64,000 nt of DNA from contig LR990730.1 in NCBI GenBank assembly GCA_905142475.1, positions 2,108,001 to 2,172,000 of the forward strand, given 5' to 3'. Source of the DNA: Xanthomonas hydrangeae. Lineage in GTDB: Bacteria > Pseudomonadota > Gammaproteobacteria > Xanthomonadales > Xanthomonadaceae. The translations under genes were made by a program, and so were the position numbers. The notes below the pieces were generated by a model. It worked only from the letters and a program-made list of their open reading frames with translations, did no database searches and was not told the origin of the DNA. Positions 13,548 through 22,403 of this stretch are shown piece by piece. The stretch's first letter is position 1, and each line of letters opens with the position of its first letter.

Positions 13548-14287
13548 GTGCGTTGCAGGCCCCGCCAGATACGGCTGCATTGGCGGGCCGCGTAGTGCTG
13601 ATCACCGGTGCTGCCGGTGGCCTGGGCGCTGCCGCTGCACAGGCATGCGCGTCTGCCGGCGCTACCGTCGTGCTGCTCGGTCGCAAGCTGCGTCCGCTGG
13701 AGCGCATTTACGATACGGTCGCCAAGCTGGGGCCGGAGCCGTTGCTGTATCCGCTGGATCTGGCTGGCGCCGCGCCGGACGACTATGCCGCGCTTGCGCA
13801 GCGGCTGCAGGCTGAGCTCGGTGGTCTGCACGGCCTGCTGCACTGCGCCGCCGACTTCGCCGGCTTGACGCCAGCCGAGCTCGCGGCGCCTGCGGACTTC
13901 GCACGCAACCTGCATATCAACCTCACCGCACGCGCCTGGTTGACCCAGGCCTGCCTGCCGCTGTTGCGGCAGCAAGGCGATGCGGCGGTGGTCTTCGTCG
14001 TCGATGACCCTGCACGTGTTGGCCAGGCCTATTGGGGCGCCTACGGCGCCGCCCAGCATGCGCAGCGTGGCCTGCTTGCCAGCCTGCATCACGAAACTGC
14101 CGCCGGCCAGGTGCGTATCAGCGGCCTGCAGCCCGGGCCGATGCGCACTGCCTTGCGCGCACGTGCTTTCACCCATCAGGAAGATAGCGAGGCGGTCGAC
14201 CCCGTGCGCTATGCGTCTGCCTGCGTCACCTTGCTATCTATGGCGGGTGCTGCGCACCGTGGTGCGATCTGGAGTCCTTCCGTATGA
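13544..14287 (+). CDS. SDR-family oxidoreductase (YciK-like) lacking the catalytic Ser and Lys
   Basis: Short-chain dehydrogenase/reductase fold protein of 247 residues, closest in style to E. coli YciK. The nucleotide-binding TGAAGGLG (residues 21-28) is intact and the NNAG position reads CAAD. The catalytic Tyr is Y167 (AYWGAYGAAQ), but the Lys four residues later is Gln171, and the usual Ser about 13 residues before the Tyr is Asp154 (VVDDPARV). It may therefore bind NAD(P) without normal SDR catalysis. The GTG start at 13544 overlaps the grxD stop, and its own stop overlaps the marC start, so all three are translationally coupled. Confidence 0.8.
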   Translation: MSALQAPPDTAALAGRVVLITGAAGGLGAAAAQACASAGATVVLLGRKLRPLERIYDTVAKLGPEPLLYPLDLAGAAPDDYAALAQRLQAELGGLHGLLHCAADFAGLTPAELAAPADFARNLHINLTARAWLTQACLPLLRQQGDAAVVFVVDDPARVGQAYWGAYGAAQHAQRGLLASLHHETAAGQVRISGLQPGPMRTALRARAFTHQEDSEAVDPVRYASACVTLLSMAGAAHRGAIWSPSV

Positions 14288-14883
14288 CCATCCTGTCGGC
14301 AGCCTTGCTGCTGTTCCTGATTCTCGACCCGCTGGGCAATATCCCGGTGTTTCTCAGCGTGCTCAAGCCGCTGCCGCCGAAGCGCCAGCGTTTCGTGCTC
14401 GCGCGCGAATTGCTGATCGCCTTGTTCGTGCTGATGGCATTTCTGTGGGGCGGCAAATACGCGCTGGAACTCATGCATCTGCGGCAGGAATCGGTGGCGA
14501 TTGCCGGCGGCATCGTGCTGTTTCTGATCGGCATCCGCATGATCTTTCCGCGCCCGGAAGGCCTGATGGGCGAGATCCCCGATGGCGAGCCCTTCATCGT
14601 GCCGCTGGCCATCCCGCTGGTGGCCGGCCCGTCGGGCATGGCTGCGGTGATGCTGATGGGCAGCAACGAGCCGACCCGGCTATGGGATTGGAGCTTGGCG
14701 CTGATGATCGCCTGGATCGGTGCATCCACCATCCTGGCCTCGGCCCCGCTGTTGTACAAACTGCTTGGTCACCGTGCACTGACCGCGATCGAGCGGTTGA
14801 TGGGGATGTTGCTGGTGGCTATCTCGGTGCAGATGTTTCTGGATGGCTTGGGCACTTACTTCAAGTTGCCGGTGTCGATCTAG
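14284..14883 (+). CDS. MarC family integral membrane protein
   Basis: Inner-membrane protein of 199 residues with about six hydrophobic segments and the MarC-family signatures LILDPLGNIPVFLSVLK near the N terminus and IPLVAGPSGMAAVMLM in the middle. The MarC family (PF01914) was once linked to multiple antibiotic resistance but its function is unresolved. The ATG overlaps the preceding SDR stop (ATGA). Last gene of the grxD-SDR-marC unit; no clear terminator follows. Confidence 0.88.
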   Translation: MTILSAALLLFLILDPLGNIPVFLSVLKPLPPKRQRFVLARELLIALFVLMAFLWGGKYALELMHLRQESVAIAGGIVLFLIGIRMIFPRPEGLMGEIPDGEPFIVPLAIPLVAGPSGMAAVMLMGSNEPTRLWDWSLALMIAWIGASTILASAPLLYKLLGHRALTAIERLMGMLLVAISVQMFLDGLGTYFKLPVSI

Positions 14884-15443
14884 GGCGAGCTGGGGCAGGG
14901 CACTAGGCGTGCGTGGATGAAGTTGGTGCGGCCGGCGGTTGACTGCAGCTCAAGCGCAAGATTGATCCGGTGTACTGACTGTCTCCCACTCCGCGAGTTG
15001 CGAGCAGCTTGATCTGGGATGTTGCTCATTCGGCCCGGCCCGGCTCTGCTGCAGGCTTAGCGATAAGCGGTCTGAGCCGTGGCACGACTACGCATCAACC
15101 TGGTAGGCGGTTTCACATCGCATCCGATGCGTAAAGCGGTGCCCATCCGACATCGCAAGCATCGAATCACGTGCGCGCTTCATTCGGGACCCACGTCTCG
15201 CTCCCCCTGAGACTTTGCACGGTGTGGCGTTTGCGTTTTCACATGCGAAGTTCATGTTGCACTGCGCGAAGTTTGTCACGCCGCCGTCACAATCAGGCCT
15301 TAGCGTGTTAATCTGTTGTTAACCGTTGCGGCAGCAACCAGCCGCGCGGCGAGGGACCCCAGATCATCGGCAGCCCACCCCCGGGAACGGTTGGGCTGAC
15401 TGCGCCTTTTTGTCACTGCCCAACCTGTATCGAGGCTACCGAA
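14884..15443. other. 560-bp intergenic region with a structured leader for the Oar-like gene
   Basis: No convincing gene. A 63-codon frame on the minus strand (15088-15279) has no recognisable features. The last 150 bp look like a structured 5' leader: CAGCCCA at 15371-15377 pairs with TGGGCTG at 15392-15398, and a TTTTT tract follows at 15407-15411, 33 bp before the ATG. This could be an attenuator or a protein- or ligand-responsive leader; no known riboswitch consensus was recognised. Confidence 0.4.
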
Positions 15444-18400
15444 ATGACTCACCCCCGTTGTCTTCGCATGTCCAAGCTGACGCTTGGCCTTGTTGCCGCA
15501 CTTGCCGCTGCCCCCGTATTTGCCCAGAGCACCTCTGCCGGCGTCGCTGGCGTGGTCACCAGCAGCGCTGGTCAACCAGTGCCGAATGCCGAAGTGACGA
15601 TCACCCACGTCGAGTCAGGCACCGTCAGCCGCGCCACCACCGATGCCAGCGGACGCTACAACGCGCGCGGCCTGCGTGTGGGTGGGCCGTACACCATCAC
15701 CATCGCCGCTTCCGGCGCGGGCAACACGACGCGTGAAGGCGTGTATTTGAACCTGGACAAGGTCAATCAGGTCGATGCAGCCCTGGGCGGAGATCTGGCC
15801 ACGCTGGGCACCGTGCAGGCGATCGCCGGCAACTACGGTTCGGCGATCTTCAGCGCCAACAAGATGGGCACCGGCACCAACGTGACCCGCGAAGAAATCG
15901 AGTCGCTGCCGTCGATCAACCGCAACCTGCAGGACTACGTACGTCTGGATCCACGCGTCGCGCAGACCGACAAGGCGCGTAACGAAATCTCCATCGCAGG
16001 CCAGAATCCACGCTACAACGCGATCCGCGTCGACGGCATCAGCACCAACGACGCCTTCGGCCTGGAATCCAACAGCCTGCCAACCCCGCGCCAGCCGTTC
16101 TCGATGGACGTCATCGATGAAATCTCGGTGGACGTGGCCAATTACGATGTGGCTATCACCGGTGGCACCGGCGGCGTCATTAATGCCGTGACCAAGTCCG
16201 GTACCAACGAGTTTCATGGTTCAGTCTATGGCACCTATCGCGAGAACGATTGGTCCGGCAAGAACCAGAACGATATCCGCCCGCAGCTGTTCGATAACGA
16301 GTCCACCTACGGCCTAACCCTGGGCGGGCCGGTCATCAAGGACAAGCTGTTCTTCTTCGCCAACTACGAAAAGTACAAGGGCAAAGGCGTGTTCACCGGG
16401 GCATCCGGATACGGTCCGACCGGCTCGGGCGCCAGTAATATTGTCAGCGTGAGTCAGGCACAGGTTGACGAGATTGTCGATATTTCGCGCAATGTCTACG
16501 GTTTCGATCCGGGAACACTGGCTCTGCCGGCACTTGATTCTGAGTCGGAAGAAAAGGGCATCAAGATCGACTGGAACATCAGCGACAAGCACCGTGCCTC
16601 GTTCCGTTACGGCAAGTCTGAGCAGGAAACCGCCAATCTCAATGGCTTCGCCGCTACCGCTCTGTCACTGAATTCGTACCATTACACCCGCAATTTCGAG
16701 CTTGAGACTTACACCGCTCAATTGTTCAGTGATTGGACCGAGAAGTTTTCTACGGAAGCCAAGGTTTCCTATCGCGATTATTCCGCGGTGCGTGACGCTG
16801 CCTCGCAATTGCCGGCTGTCGGTGTTCGGATCGGCAACAACTTCGTCAACTTTGGTACCGAGCAGAGTACACAGGCCAATGCACTGCGCACTGAGACGTG
16901 GAATGCGTTCTTTGCTGCCAATCTGTATCTGGATGATCACACTCTGAAGTTCGGTGGCGACTATGAAGACAACGACATCTTCAACTTGTTTGCTCAACGG
17001 GTCTTTGGCTCGTACAACTTCAACTCGATTGCCGACTACCGCAATAATCGTCCGGCCAGCTACCGTTACTCTCAGTCCACTAGCGGAAACATCGACGATA
17101 TCGCCGCGCAGTGGGGCATGAAGAATGTCGGCCTGTTCTTGCAGGATACATGGGCTGTCAACAGCAATCTGACCTTGACGTTCGGTGTGCGCTATGACGA
17201 GCCGATGGTGAAGAACAAGCCGCAATACAACGCAGCCGCCTCGACGACATTTGGCGTGCGTAATGATGAAACCATTGATGGCAACGGCCTGCTGCAGCCA
17301 CGCTTCGGTTTCAATTACACCTTCGATGCAGACCGTCCCACGCAGTTGCGTGGTGGTGTGGGCCTATTCCAGGGCGCAGCCGCGTCGGTCTGGCTGTCCA
17401 ATCCTTACTCGAACACCGGTCTGGCTTACACCGATTACAATTTCTCAAGCGTAAACCTGGTCAACAGCAACGGCATTGCGTTTACGCCAGACATCAACAA
17501 CCAGCCGCGTGGTAACGGGACATTGAACGGCGCCACCCAGTCCGTCGACTTTGTCGATAAGGATCTGGGTCAACCTGCAGTGTGGAAGGCGAATCTTGCA
17601 TTCGATACCGAGTTGCCGTGGTACGGAGTGGTCGCGTCCGTCGAAGGCGTCGTTACCAAGGTCAAAGAGGCGCTTTACTACCAGCAACTGAACCTGAGCC
17701 AGACCGGACCGACGGCAGTTGGTCAGGATGGCCGTCAGATTTACTGGAATCAGGCTGGGCTGAATCCCGCCAACTGGAATGTCAACGGTACTCAGCCGAC
17801 TGGTGTGTCGGTTGATCCTCGTGGCAATCGTTTCCGCGGCTACAACGATGCGATCATCGCTCGCTCCACCAGCAAAGGCGGTAGCCAGAGTCTGACAGTG
17901 GGATTGAATAAGCCGTTCAACGATAGCGATTGGTCGTGGAGCTTGGCCTACACCTTCGCCAATGCCGACGAAGTCAGTGGCCTGACCAGCTCGACCTCTG
18001 GTTCGCAGCTTGGCAATACGGCTGTGTTCCAAGCCAATGAAGAAGTCAATGCAACCTCTGCTTACGAGATTCGCAACAGCTTCCTGGGAACGCTGCAGTG
18101 GAAGCACAACTTCTTCGGCGATTTCGCTACCAAGGTCGGCCTGATCTACCAGGGACGTAGTGGTCGTCCGTACAGTTATACGTTTGATAACGATGCAAAC
18201 GGCGACAGCCGTTTGAACGACCTGCTGTACATTCCCACAGGTCCAGGTGACGTTCGCTTCGGTTCGGCGGCGGAAGAAGCTGCGTTTTGGAACTTCGTCA
18301 ACAACGATCAATACCTGTCGTCCCATAAGGGGCAGGTTGCGCAGCGCAATGCGGTGCGTAATTCGTGGGTCAACCAGTTCGATTTGCACATCGAGCAGGA

Positions 18401-18659
18401 GTTGCCTGGTTTCTTAGACGGTAACAAAGCGCAGATTTGGCTTGACGTGATGAACGTCGGAAACTTGCTGAATAAGAAGTGGGGCCGTGTAGACGAGTAC
18501 GCGTTCCCCAGTATGCGTGGTGTGGTCGAGTACGGCGGCATCGATGCGGCGACCGGTAAATACGTTTACCGTTTCAATACGCCCGATCCGTCAACCATCT
18601 ATGACGACAAGGGCATCTCCCGCTGGGCGCTGCAGCTGGGCTTCCGCTACCAGTTCTGA
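15444..18659 (+). CDS. Oar-like TonB-dependent outer-membrane receptor
   Basis: Outer-membrane protein of 1071 residues. It has a Sec signal peptide (cleavage after VFAQ, about residue 28), an N-terminal carboxypeptidase-regulatory-like domain (about 33-105, GVVTSSAGQPVPNAEVTIT), a plug domain (IRVDGISTNDAFGLESNSLPT, then VTKSGTNEFHGSVYG) and a large barrel ending in Phe (WALQLGFRYQF), as expected for BAM-dependent proteins. This layout is that of Oar (adhesion, OMP export) proteins, abundant in xanthomonads; the substrate is unknown. The gene stands alone with its own leader and a strong terminator. A second in-frame ATG at 15468 (MSKLTLGLV) is also a plausible start. Confidence 0.88.
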   Translation: MTHPRCLRMSKLTLGLVAALAAAPVFAQSTSAGVAGVVTSSAGQPVPNAEVTITHVESGTVSRATTDASGRYNARGLRVGGPYTITIAASGAGNTTREGVYLNLDKVNQVDAALGGDLATLGTVQAIAGNYGSAIFSANKMGTGTNVTREEIESLPSINRNLQDYVRLDPRVAQTDKARNEISIAGQNPRYNAIRVDGISTNDAFGLESNSLPTPRQPFSMDVIDEISVDVANYDVAITGGTGGVINAVTKSGTNEFHGSVYGTYRENDWSGKNQNDIRPQLFDNESTYGLTLGGPVIKDKLFFFANYEKYKGKGVFTGASGYGPTGSGASNIVSVSQAQVDEIVDISRNVYGFDPGTLALPALDSESEEKGIKIDWNISDKHRASFRYGKSEQETANLNGFAATALSLNSYHYTRNFELETYTAQLFSDWTEKFSTEAKVSYRDYSAVRDAASQLPAVGVRIGNNFVNFGTEQSTQANALRTETWNAFFAANLYLDDHTLKFGGDYEDNDIFNLFAQRVFGSYNFNSIADYRNNRPASYRYSQSTSGNIDDIAAQWGMKNVGLFLQDTWAVNSNLTLTFGVRYDEPMVKNKPQYNAAASTTFGVRNDETIDGNGLLQPRFGFNYTFDADRPTQLRGGVGLFQGAAASVWLSNPYSNTGLAYTDYNFSSVNLVNSNGIAFTPDINNQPRGNGTLNGATQSVDFVDKDLGQPAVWKANLAFDTELPWYGVVASVEGVVTKVKEALYYQQLNLSQTGPTAVGQDGRQIYWNQAGLNPANWNVNGTQPTGVSVDPRGNRFRGYNDAIIARSTSKGGSQSLTVGLNKPFNDSDWSWSLAYTFANADEVSGLTSSTSGSQLGNTAVFQANEEVNATSAYEIRNSFLGTLQWKHNFFGDFATKVGLIYQGRSGRPYSYTFDNDANGDSRLNDLLYIPTGPGDVRFGSAAEEAAFWNFVNNDQYLSSHKGQVAQRNAVRNSWVNQFDLHIEQELPGFLDGNKAQIWLDVMNVGNLLNKKWGRVDEYAFPSMRGVVEYGGIDAATGKYVYRFNTPDPSTIYDDKGISRWALQLGFRYQF

Positions 18660-18684
18660 TCTGGTCTAGCGTGTCGAATGTTGC

Positions 18685-18719
18685 AAAAACGGCCGGGTTC
18701 TCCCGGCCGTTTTCTTTTG
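18685..18719 (+). terminator. Rho-independent terminator after the Oar-like gene
   Basis: AAAAACGGCCGGG and CCCGGCCGTTTT form a strong stem with a short loop and flanking A and T tracts, 25 bp after the stop codon. Confidence 0.92.
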
Positions 18720-18765
18720 TGCAGGTGAGTACGCTAAAGTTCTTGGCATAAGACAGGAGCAAGCT

Positions 18766-20151
18766 ATGGAACTCAGCAGTACGGCAGCACGGGCGCTGCC
18801 GGTGGTGGATGCGCGGATCTATCCGCGTGGCGGTCTGGATGTGTTGTCCAAGGCGGAAGTGGCGCGCTTGCGCGATGCCTCCAGTGGCGGCATGCACGAG
18901 CTGTTGCGCCGCTGTGCGCTGGCTGTGCTCACTAGCGGCAGCGCCTCGGACGACCCGCGTGCCGCGCGTGATCTGTATCCGGATTTCGATATCCAGGTGA
19001 ACCAGCAGGATCGCGGCATCCGCATCGATCTGAGCAATGCGCCGGCGATGGCGTTCGTCGATGGCGAGATCATCCGGGGTGTGGCTGAGCTGCTGTTCGC
19101 CGTCGTGCGTGATCTGGCCTACATGGCGATCGAGCTCGAAGCGCAGCGCGCCGATCTCGATACCAGCGAAGGCATCACCAATGCGGTGTTTGGCCAGCTG
19201 CGCAACGCACGCATCCTGCAGCCGTCCGACCCCAATCTGGTCGTGTGCTGGGGTGGCCATTCGATCTCGCGCGACGAATATCTCTATACCAAGCAGGTGG
19301 GCTATGAGCTCGGCCTGCGCGGCCTGGACATCTGTACAGGCTGTGGCCCGGGCGCGATGAAGGGGCCGATGAAGGGCGCCACCATCGCCCACGCCAAGCA
19401 GCGCAAGCACCACACCCGCTACATCGGCGTGACCGAGCCTGGCATCATTGCCGCTGAATCGCCGAATCCGATCGTCAACCACCTGGTGATCATGCCGGAC
19501 ATCGAGAAGCGCCTGGAGGCCTTCGTCCGCATCGGACACGGCATCCTGGTGTTCCCGGGCGGCGTAGGCACGGCTGAGGAAATCCTCTACCTGCTCGGCA
19601 TCCTGCTGCGCGAGGAGAACGCGGACCTGCCGTTCCCGCTGATCCTGACCGGCCCGACTATCGCCGCGCCGTATTTCGAGCAGATCGACCGCTTCATCCG
19701 GCTCACTCTGGGCGAATCTGTCGCTTCCCGCTACGAGATCATCGTCGGCGACCCGGTTGCAGTTGCACGTCGCATGGCCGAAGGCATCCATGAGGTGCGC
19801 GCGCACCGCAAGGACCAGAAGGACTCGTACTACTTCAATTGGTCGGTGCACATTCCGCTCGAATACCAGCAGCCGTTCGAGCCCAGCCACGAGGCCATGG
19901 CCGCCCTGGACCTGCACCACGGCCGTCCCGCACCCGCATTGGCCGCCGACCTGCGCCGCGCCTTCTCCGGTATCGTCGCCGGCAACGTCAAGGAAGACGG
20001 CATGCGCCGCATCGAAGAGTTCGGCTCCTTCGAGATCCACGGCGACCCCGATATCATGCAGGCCTTGGACGAGCTCCTGCGCGGCTTCGTCGAGCAGCGG
20101 CGCATGAAGATTTCGGGCGATTACCGGCCTTGTTATCGGGTAGTCACCTAG
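18766..20151 (+). CDS. ppnN: Nucleotide 5'-monophosphate nucleosidase PpnN (YgdH)
   Basis: Pyrimidine/purine nucleotide 5'-monophosphate nucleosidase, which cleaves NMPs to base and ribose 5-phosphate; in E. coli it is activated by (p)ppGpp. The 461-residue protein has the LOG-like core with GPGAMKGPMKGA, the catalytic PGGVGTAEEILYLLG (about residues 264-278) and the N- and C-terminal flanking domains typical of PpnN rather than plant-type LOG. The ATG at 18766 gives MELSSTAARALPVVDARIYPRGGL, a family-like start. It is convergent with the sensor kinase gene, overlapping it by 4 bp. Confidence 0.92.
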   Translation: MELSSTAARALPVVDARIYPRGGLDVLSKAEVARLRDASSGGMHELLRRCALAVLTSGSASDDPRAARDLYPDFDIQVNQQDRGIRIDLSNAPAMAFVDGEIIRGVAELLFAVVRDLAYMAIELEAQRADLDTSEGITNAVFGQLRNARILQPSDPNLVVCWGGHSISRDEYLYTKQVGYELGLRGLDICTGCGPGAMKGPMKGATIAHAKQRKHHTRYIGVTEPGIIAAESPNPIVNHLVIMPDIEKRLEAFVRIGHGILVFPGGVGTAEEILYLLGILLREENADLPFPLILTGPTIAAPYFEQIDRFIRLTLGESVASRYEIIVGDPVAVARRMAEGIHEVRAHRKDQKDSYYFNWSVHIPLEYQQPFEPSHEAMAALDLHHGRPAPALAADLRRAFSGIVAGNVKEDGMRRIEEFGSFEIHGDPDIMQALDELLRGFVEQRRMKISGDYRPCYRVVT

Positions 20152-21188
20152 CTATCTGAGTTCTTTAGAGTCGTTGTTGAGCGGATTTCAACGGTGGCGA
20201 CAAATTCGTCGTCACCACGTTCGGTTTGGAGCTGGATGCGGCTGTCAGTTTGTTGTAGCCGTGCTCGAACTGCCGCGAGGCCAACTTGATGACCTGTCCT
20301 GGCCGCCTGTCCTTTGGGCGGTAATGGGTTGCGTATTTCGACGATGACTGTTTCAGGCCCGTTCCTCAATTCGATCACGACGATTGATGCTTCTAGGCGA
20401 GGTTCGACACCATGCCGGATTGCGTTTTCAACAAGTGGTTGAATTGAGAGCGATGGGACAGTTAGATCCGGAATACTTGCAGGCACTCTCCAGTCGACGT
20501 GTAGGCGATCACCCAAACGCATCTGCTCGATCTCCAAATAGCGTTTTACCAATGTCAGCTCTTCGCCGAGGTTGACGCGCTCTGGTCCGCCGAGGTTTGC
20601 TCGGAAAAGCTCGGCCAAATCCATCAATAGTTGTTCCGCCTTGGCTGGATGCAGGCGCACCAGCGCCGCGCCGGTATTGAGAGTGTTGAAGAGGAAATGT
20701 GGCTGAATGCGCGCTTGCAGCGCGTCCAGCTCGAATTGTTTAGCCTTAACCGCAAACTGGCGCGCCAGCCAGTGAGACCGGAAAGCCATGATTCCAAGGA
20801 GGCCGACGGTGACGGTGATTCCGTAGATTCGCAGCAATAGTCCCATCCACTGCTTTATTCCCATAGACCAAGCATTGCCGACAACTGCTATGGCGGCGGC
20901 GATGACGGTCGTCGCTGCAATGAATAAAAACAAAAGGGCTAGATTGGCAATTGTCAACGGACGCGCTTTGGCAAGCCGGTGCCGCATTAGATACAGCCCG
21001 CCTAGTGTCAGCAGCACAGCCCACTGGATCGCAAACGAGGTGATGCCAAAATCAATCCAACTGGTGTCAAGCCCCGGTGCCAAGCTAAGGACTACAGCAA
21101 TCGCTTCCGCTGCCAAGATCACCCAGAGCAGTGTCTTGGGATCCCACAGCACATGAAGTGGTGAGTCTTTTAGGGCAGAGTGAGTCAT
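20148..21188 (-). CDS. LytS/FimS(AlgZ)-like membrane sensor histidine kinase
   Basis: Histidine kinase of the His_kinase (PF06580)/LytS type, 346 residues. About four membrane segments (near residues 20-38, 50-68, 80-104 and 113-136) precede the phosphoacceptor QARIQPHFLFN with H164 and the ATPase N-box SIQPLVENAIRHGVEP, followed by GHQVGLAAVRARL. This is the architecture of P. aeruginosa FimS/AlgZ, which with AlgR controls the minor pilin operon. No LytTR response-regulator gene lies beside it in this window. The gene is divergent from fimT-pilVWXY1E. The ATG at 21188 is preferred; an upstream ATG at 21254 would add 22 unlikely residues. Confidence 0.85.
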   Translation of the reverse strand: MTHSALKDSPLHVLWDPKTLLWVILAAEAIAVVLSLAPGLDTSWIDFGITSFAIQWAVLLTLGGLYLMRHRLAKARPLTIANLALLFLFIAATTVIAAAIAVVGNAWSMGIKQWMGLLLRIYGITVTVGLLGIMAFRSHWLARQFAVKAKQFELDALQARIQPHFLFNTLNTGAALVRLHPAKAEQLLMDLAELFRANLGGPERVNLGEELTLVKRYLEIEQMRLGDRLHVDWRVPASIPDLTVPSLSIQPLVENAIRHGVEPRLEASIVVIELRNGPETVIVEIRNPLPPKGQAARTGHQVGLAAVRARLQQTDSRIQLQTERGDDEFVATVEIRSTTTLKNSDS

Positions 21189-21246
21189 GACATTGCAGCT
21201 TTGAAATCCAATTTTATCATCCCGCGTCAATGGGGCCAGGGTAGTG

Positions 21247-21276
21247 CCGTTCATTCACCGGCGGGGCCCGTTCGTC
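21247..21276 (+). promoter_or_regulatory. Pair of AlgR-like boxes in the kinase-fimT intergenic region
   Basis: CCGTTCGTC at 21268-21276 is identical to the core AlgR recognition sequence described in Pseudomonas. A degenerate copy, CCGTTCATT (7 of 9), starts exactly 21 bp upstream at 21247, two helical turns away on the same face. Both lie just upstream of the predicted fimT -35 box. Whether an AlgR-type regulator binds here is inference. Confidence 0.55.
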
Positions 21277-21285
21277 GTCTGAGCG

Positions 21286-21314
21286 TTGGCAAGTGTGCAA
21301 CGCCTGGATAGTGT
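21286..21314 (+). promoter_or_regulatory. Candidate promoter of the fimT-pilE operon
   Basis: TTGGCA (5 of 6 to the -35 consensus) at 21286-21291 and TAGTGT at 21309-21314 are separated by 17 bp, 36 bp before the fimT ATG. The poor -10 fits an activator-dependent promoter, with AlgR-like boxes directly upstream. Confidence 0.5.
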
Positions 21315-21350
21315 AGTAGCGTGTTCTTGGCTGCCTGGGGAGGTTGCCGT

Positions 21351-21923
21351 ATGACCTGTGATATGTGCACTCCGCCCGAGGCGGAGCGCGGCTTCTCCTT
21401 GATCGAAATGATGGTGACCATCGCCGTATTGGCGATTGTAATGGCTATAGCCTTTCCTAATTTTACTGCCTTGCTCAATAGCAACCGCTTGTCTAGCGCA
21501 GCGAACGAGCTATCGGCGTCCCTACAACTTGCGAGGTCCGAGGCGGTCCGTAGCAACGCCAGTGTGACTTTGTGTCGTTCGGACAACGGCGCCTCGTGTG
21601 CTAGCGGGGGTGCATGGACACGATGGATCGTCCTCCGCGGCGCTGAGGTATTGCGGGTCAGTGAAGTGCGGCCAGAAATTCAAGTTGCCGTTAGTCCAGC
21701 AGTCTCGACCGCAGGATCTCGTATCGTGTTCCGCCCAGACGGACTTGCGCGTGAGTCCACTGGTGCACGTTTACTGGCTGGTTCGATAGCGATTTGTATG
21801 CCCACCACCAAGCCTCCTGAAAATCAACGGATCGTCGCGATCGCAGGTGGGAGTCGCGTGGGGATCACGCGTGGGACAGATGTGCGGTGCCAATCGCCGT
21901 CCGATTCCCCGGTCTTGTTGTGA
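21351..21923 (+). CDS. fimT: Type IV pilus minor pilin FimT/GspH family
   Basis: Minor (pseudo)pilin of 190 residues. It has a 14-residue leader ending in Gly and a class III cleavage site ERG/FSLIEMMVT with Glu at +5, followed by the hydrophobic N-terminal helix and a GspH/FimT-like globular domain (LQLARSEAVRSNASVTLC, RIVFRPDGLA). FimT proteins in other bacteria bind DNA during uptake. The ATG at 21351 is preferred because it has a GGGGAGG ribosome-binding site; an in-frame GTG exists at 21321. First gene of the fimT-pilV-pilW-pilX-pilY1-pilE operon. Confidence 0.9.
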   Translation: MTCDMCTPPEAERGFSLIEMMVTIAVLAIVMAIAFPNFTALLNSNRLSSAANELSASLQLARSEAVRSNASVTLCRSDNGASCASGGAWTRWIVLRGAEVLRVSEVRPEIQVAVSPAVSTAGSRIVFRPDGLARESTGARLLAGSIAICMPTTKPPENQRIVAIAGGSRVGITRGTDVRCQSPSDSPVLL

Positions 21924-21932
21924 GGAAATGAG

Positions 21933-22403
21933 ATGAGTAGTAAAGCGATGGCTAGCTTACATCGGCAACAGGCCGGGGTGAGCCTCATTGAAGTTCTGAT
22001 TTCTGTCGTGATTCTCGGTATCGGCATGCTGGGAATTGCGGCAATGCAGGCCAAGGCACTGCAAAATAACAGTAGCTCGCTCGAACGCAGCCAAATGGTT
22101 GTTCAGTCATATGCAATTCTGGATGCAATGCGTGCAAACCTTACGGCTGCACGCGCTGGTGCCTACAACATCGCAATGACTTGCCCGATACCAGCTGGTG
22201 GAACCTTAGCCGCTAACGATCAGCGCGACTGGATTACCGCATTAAAAGCCAGCATGGGTTCCTCGGCATGTGGTTCCATACAGTGCGAGGCCAACGGAAT
22301 CACGTGTACTGTTACCGTGCGTTGGGATGACAGTCGTGCCACAGCCCTAGGTACGTCTGATACTGCGGGAGCGAGACAATTTAGCGTGGTGACTCGCTTA
22401 TGA
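21933..22403 (+). CDS. pilV: Type IV pilus minor pilin PilV
   Basis: Minor pilin of 156 residues. The prepilin leader ends QQAG, with cleavage before VSLIEVLISVVILGIGMLG, so the mature protein starts with Val rather than Phe and keeps Glu at +5. The body has the PilV-like LQNNSSSLERSQMVVQSYAILDAMRAN helix and paired cysteines. With PilW, PilX, PilE and PilY1 it forms the tip or priming complex for pilus assembly. It starts 10 bp after fimT, and its stop overlaps the pilW start. Confidence 0.88.
   Translation: MSSKAMASLHRQQAGVSLIEVLISVVILGIGMLGIAAMQAKALQNNSSSLERSQMVVQSYAILDAMRANLTAARAGAYNIAMTCPIPAGGTLAANDQRDWITALKASMGSSACGSIQCEANGITCTVTVRWDDSRATALGTSDTAGARQFSVVTRL

Noticed and set aside
15088..15279. 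63-codon minus-strand frame in the gap before the Oar-like gene
   Set aside because: No ribosome-binding site, no recognisable features and high Arg/Ala content; not supported as a gene.
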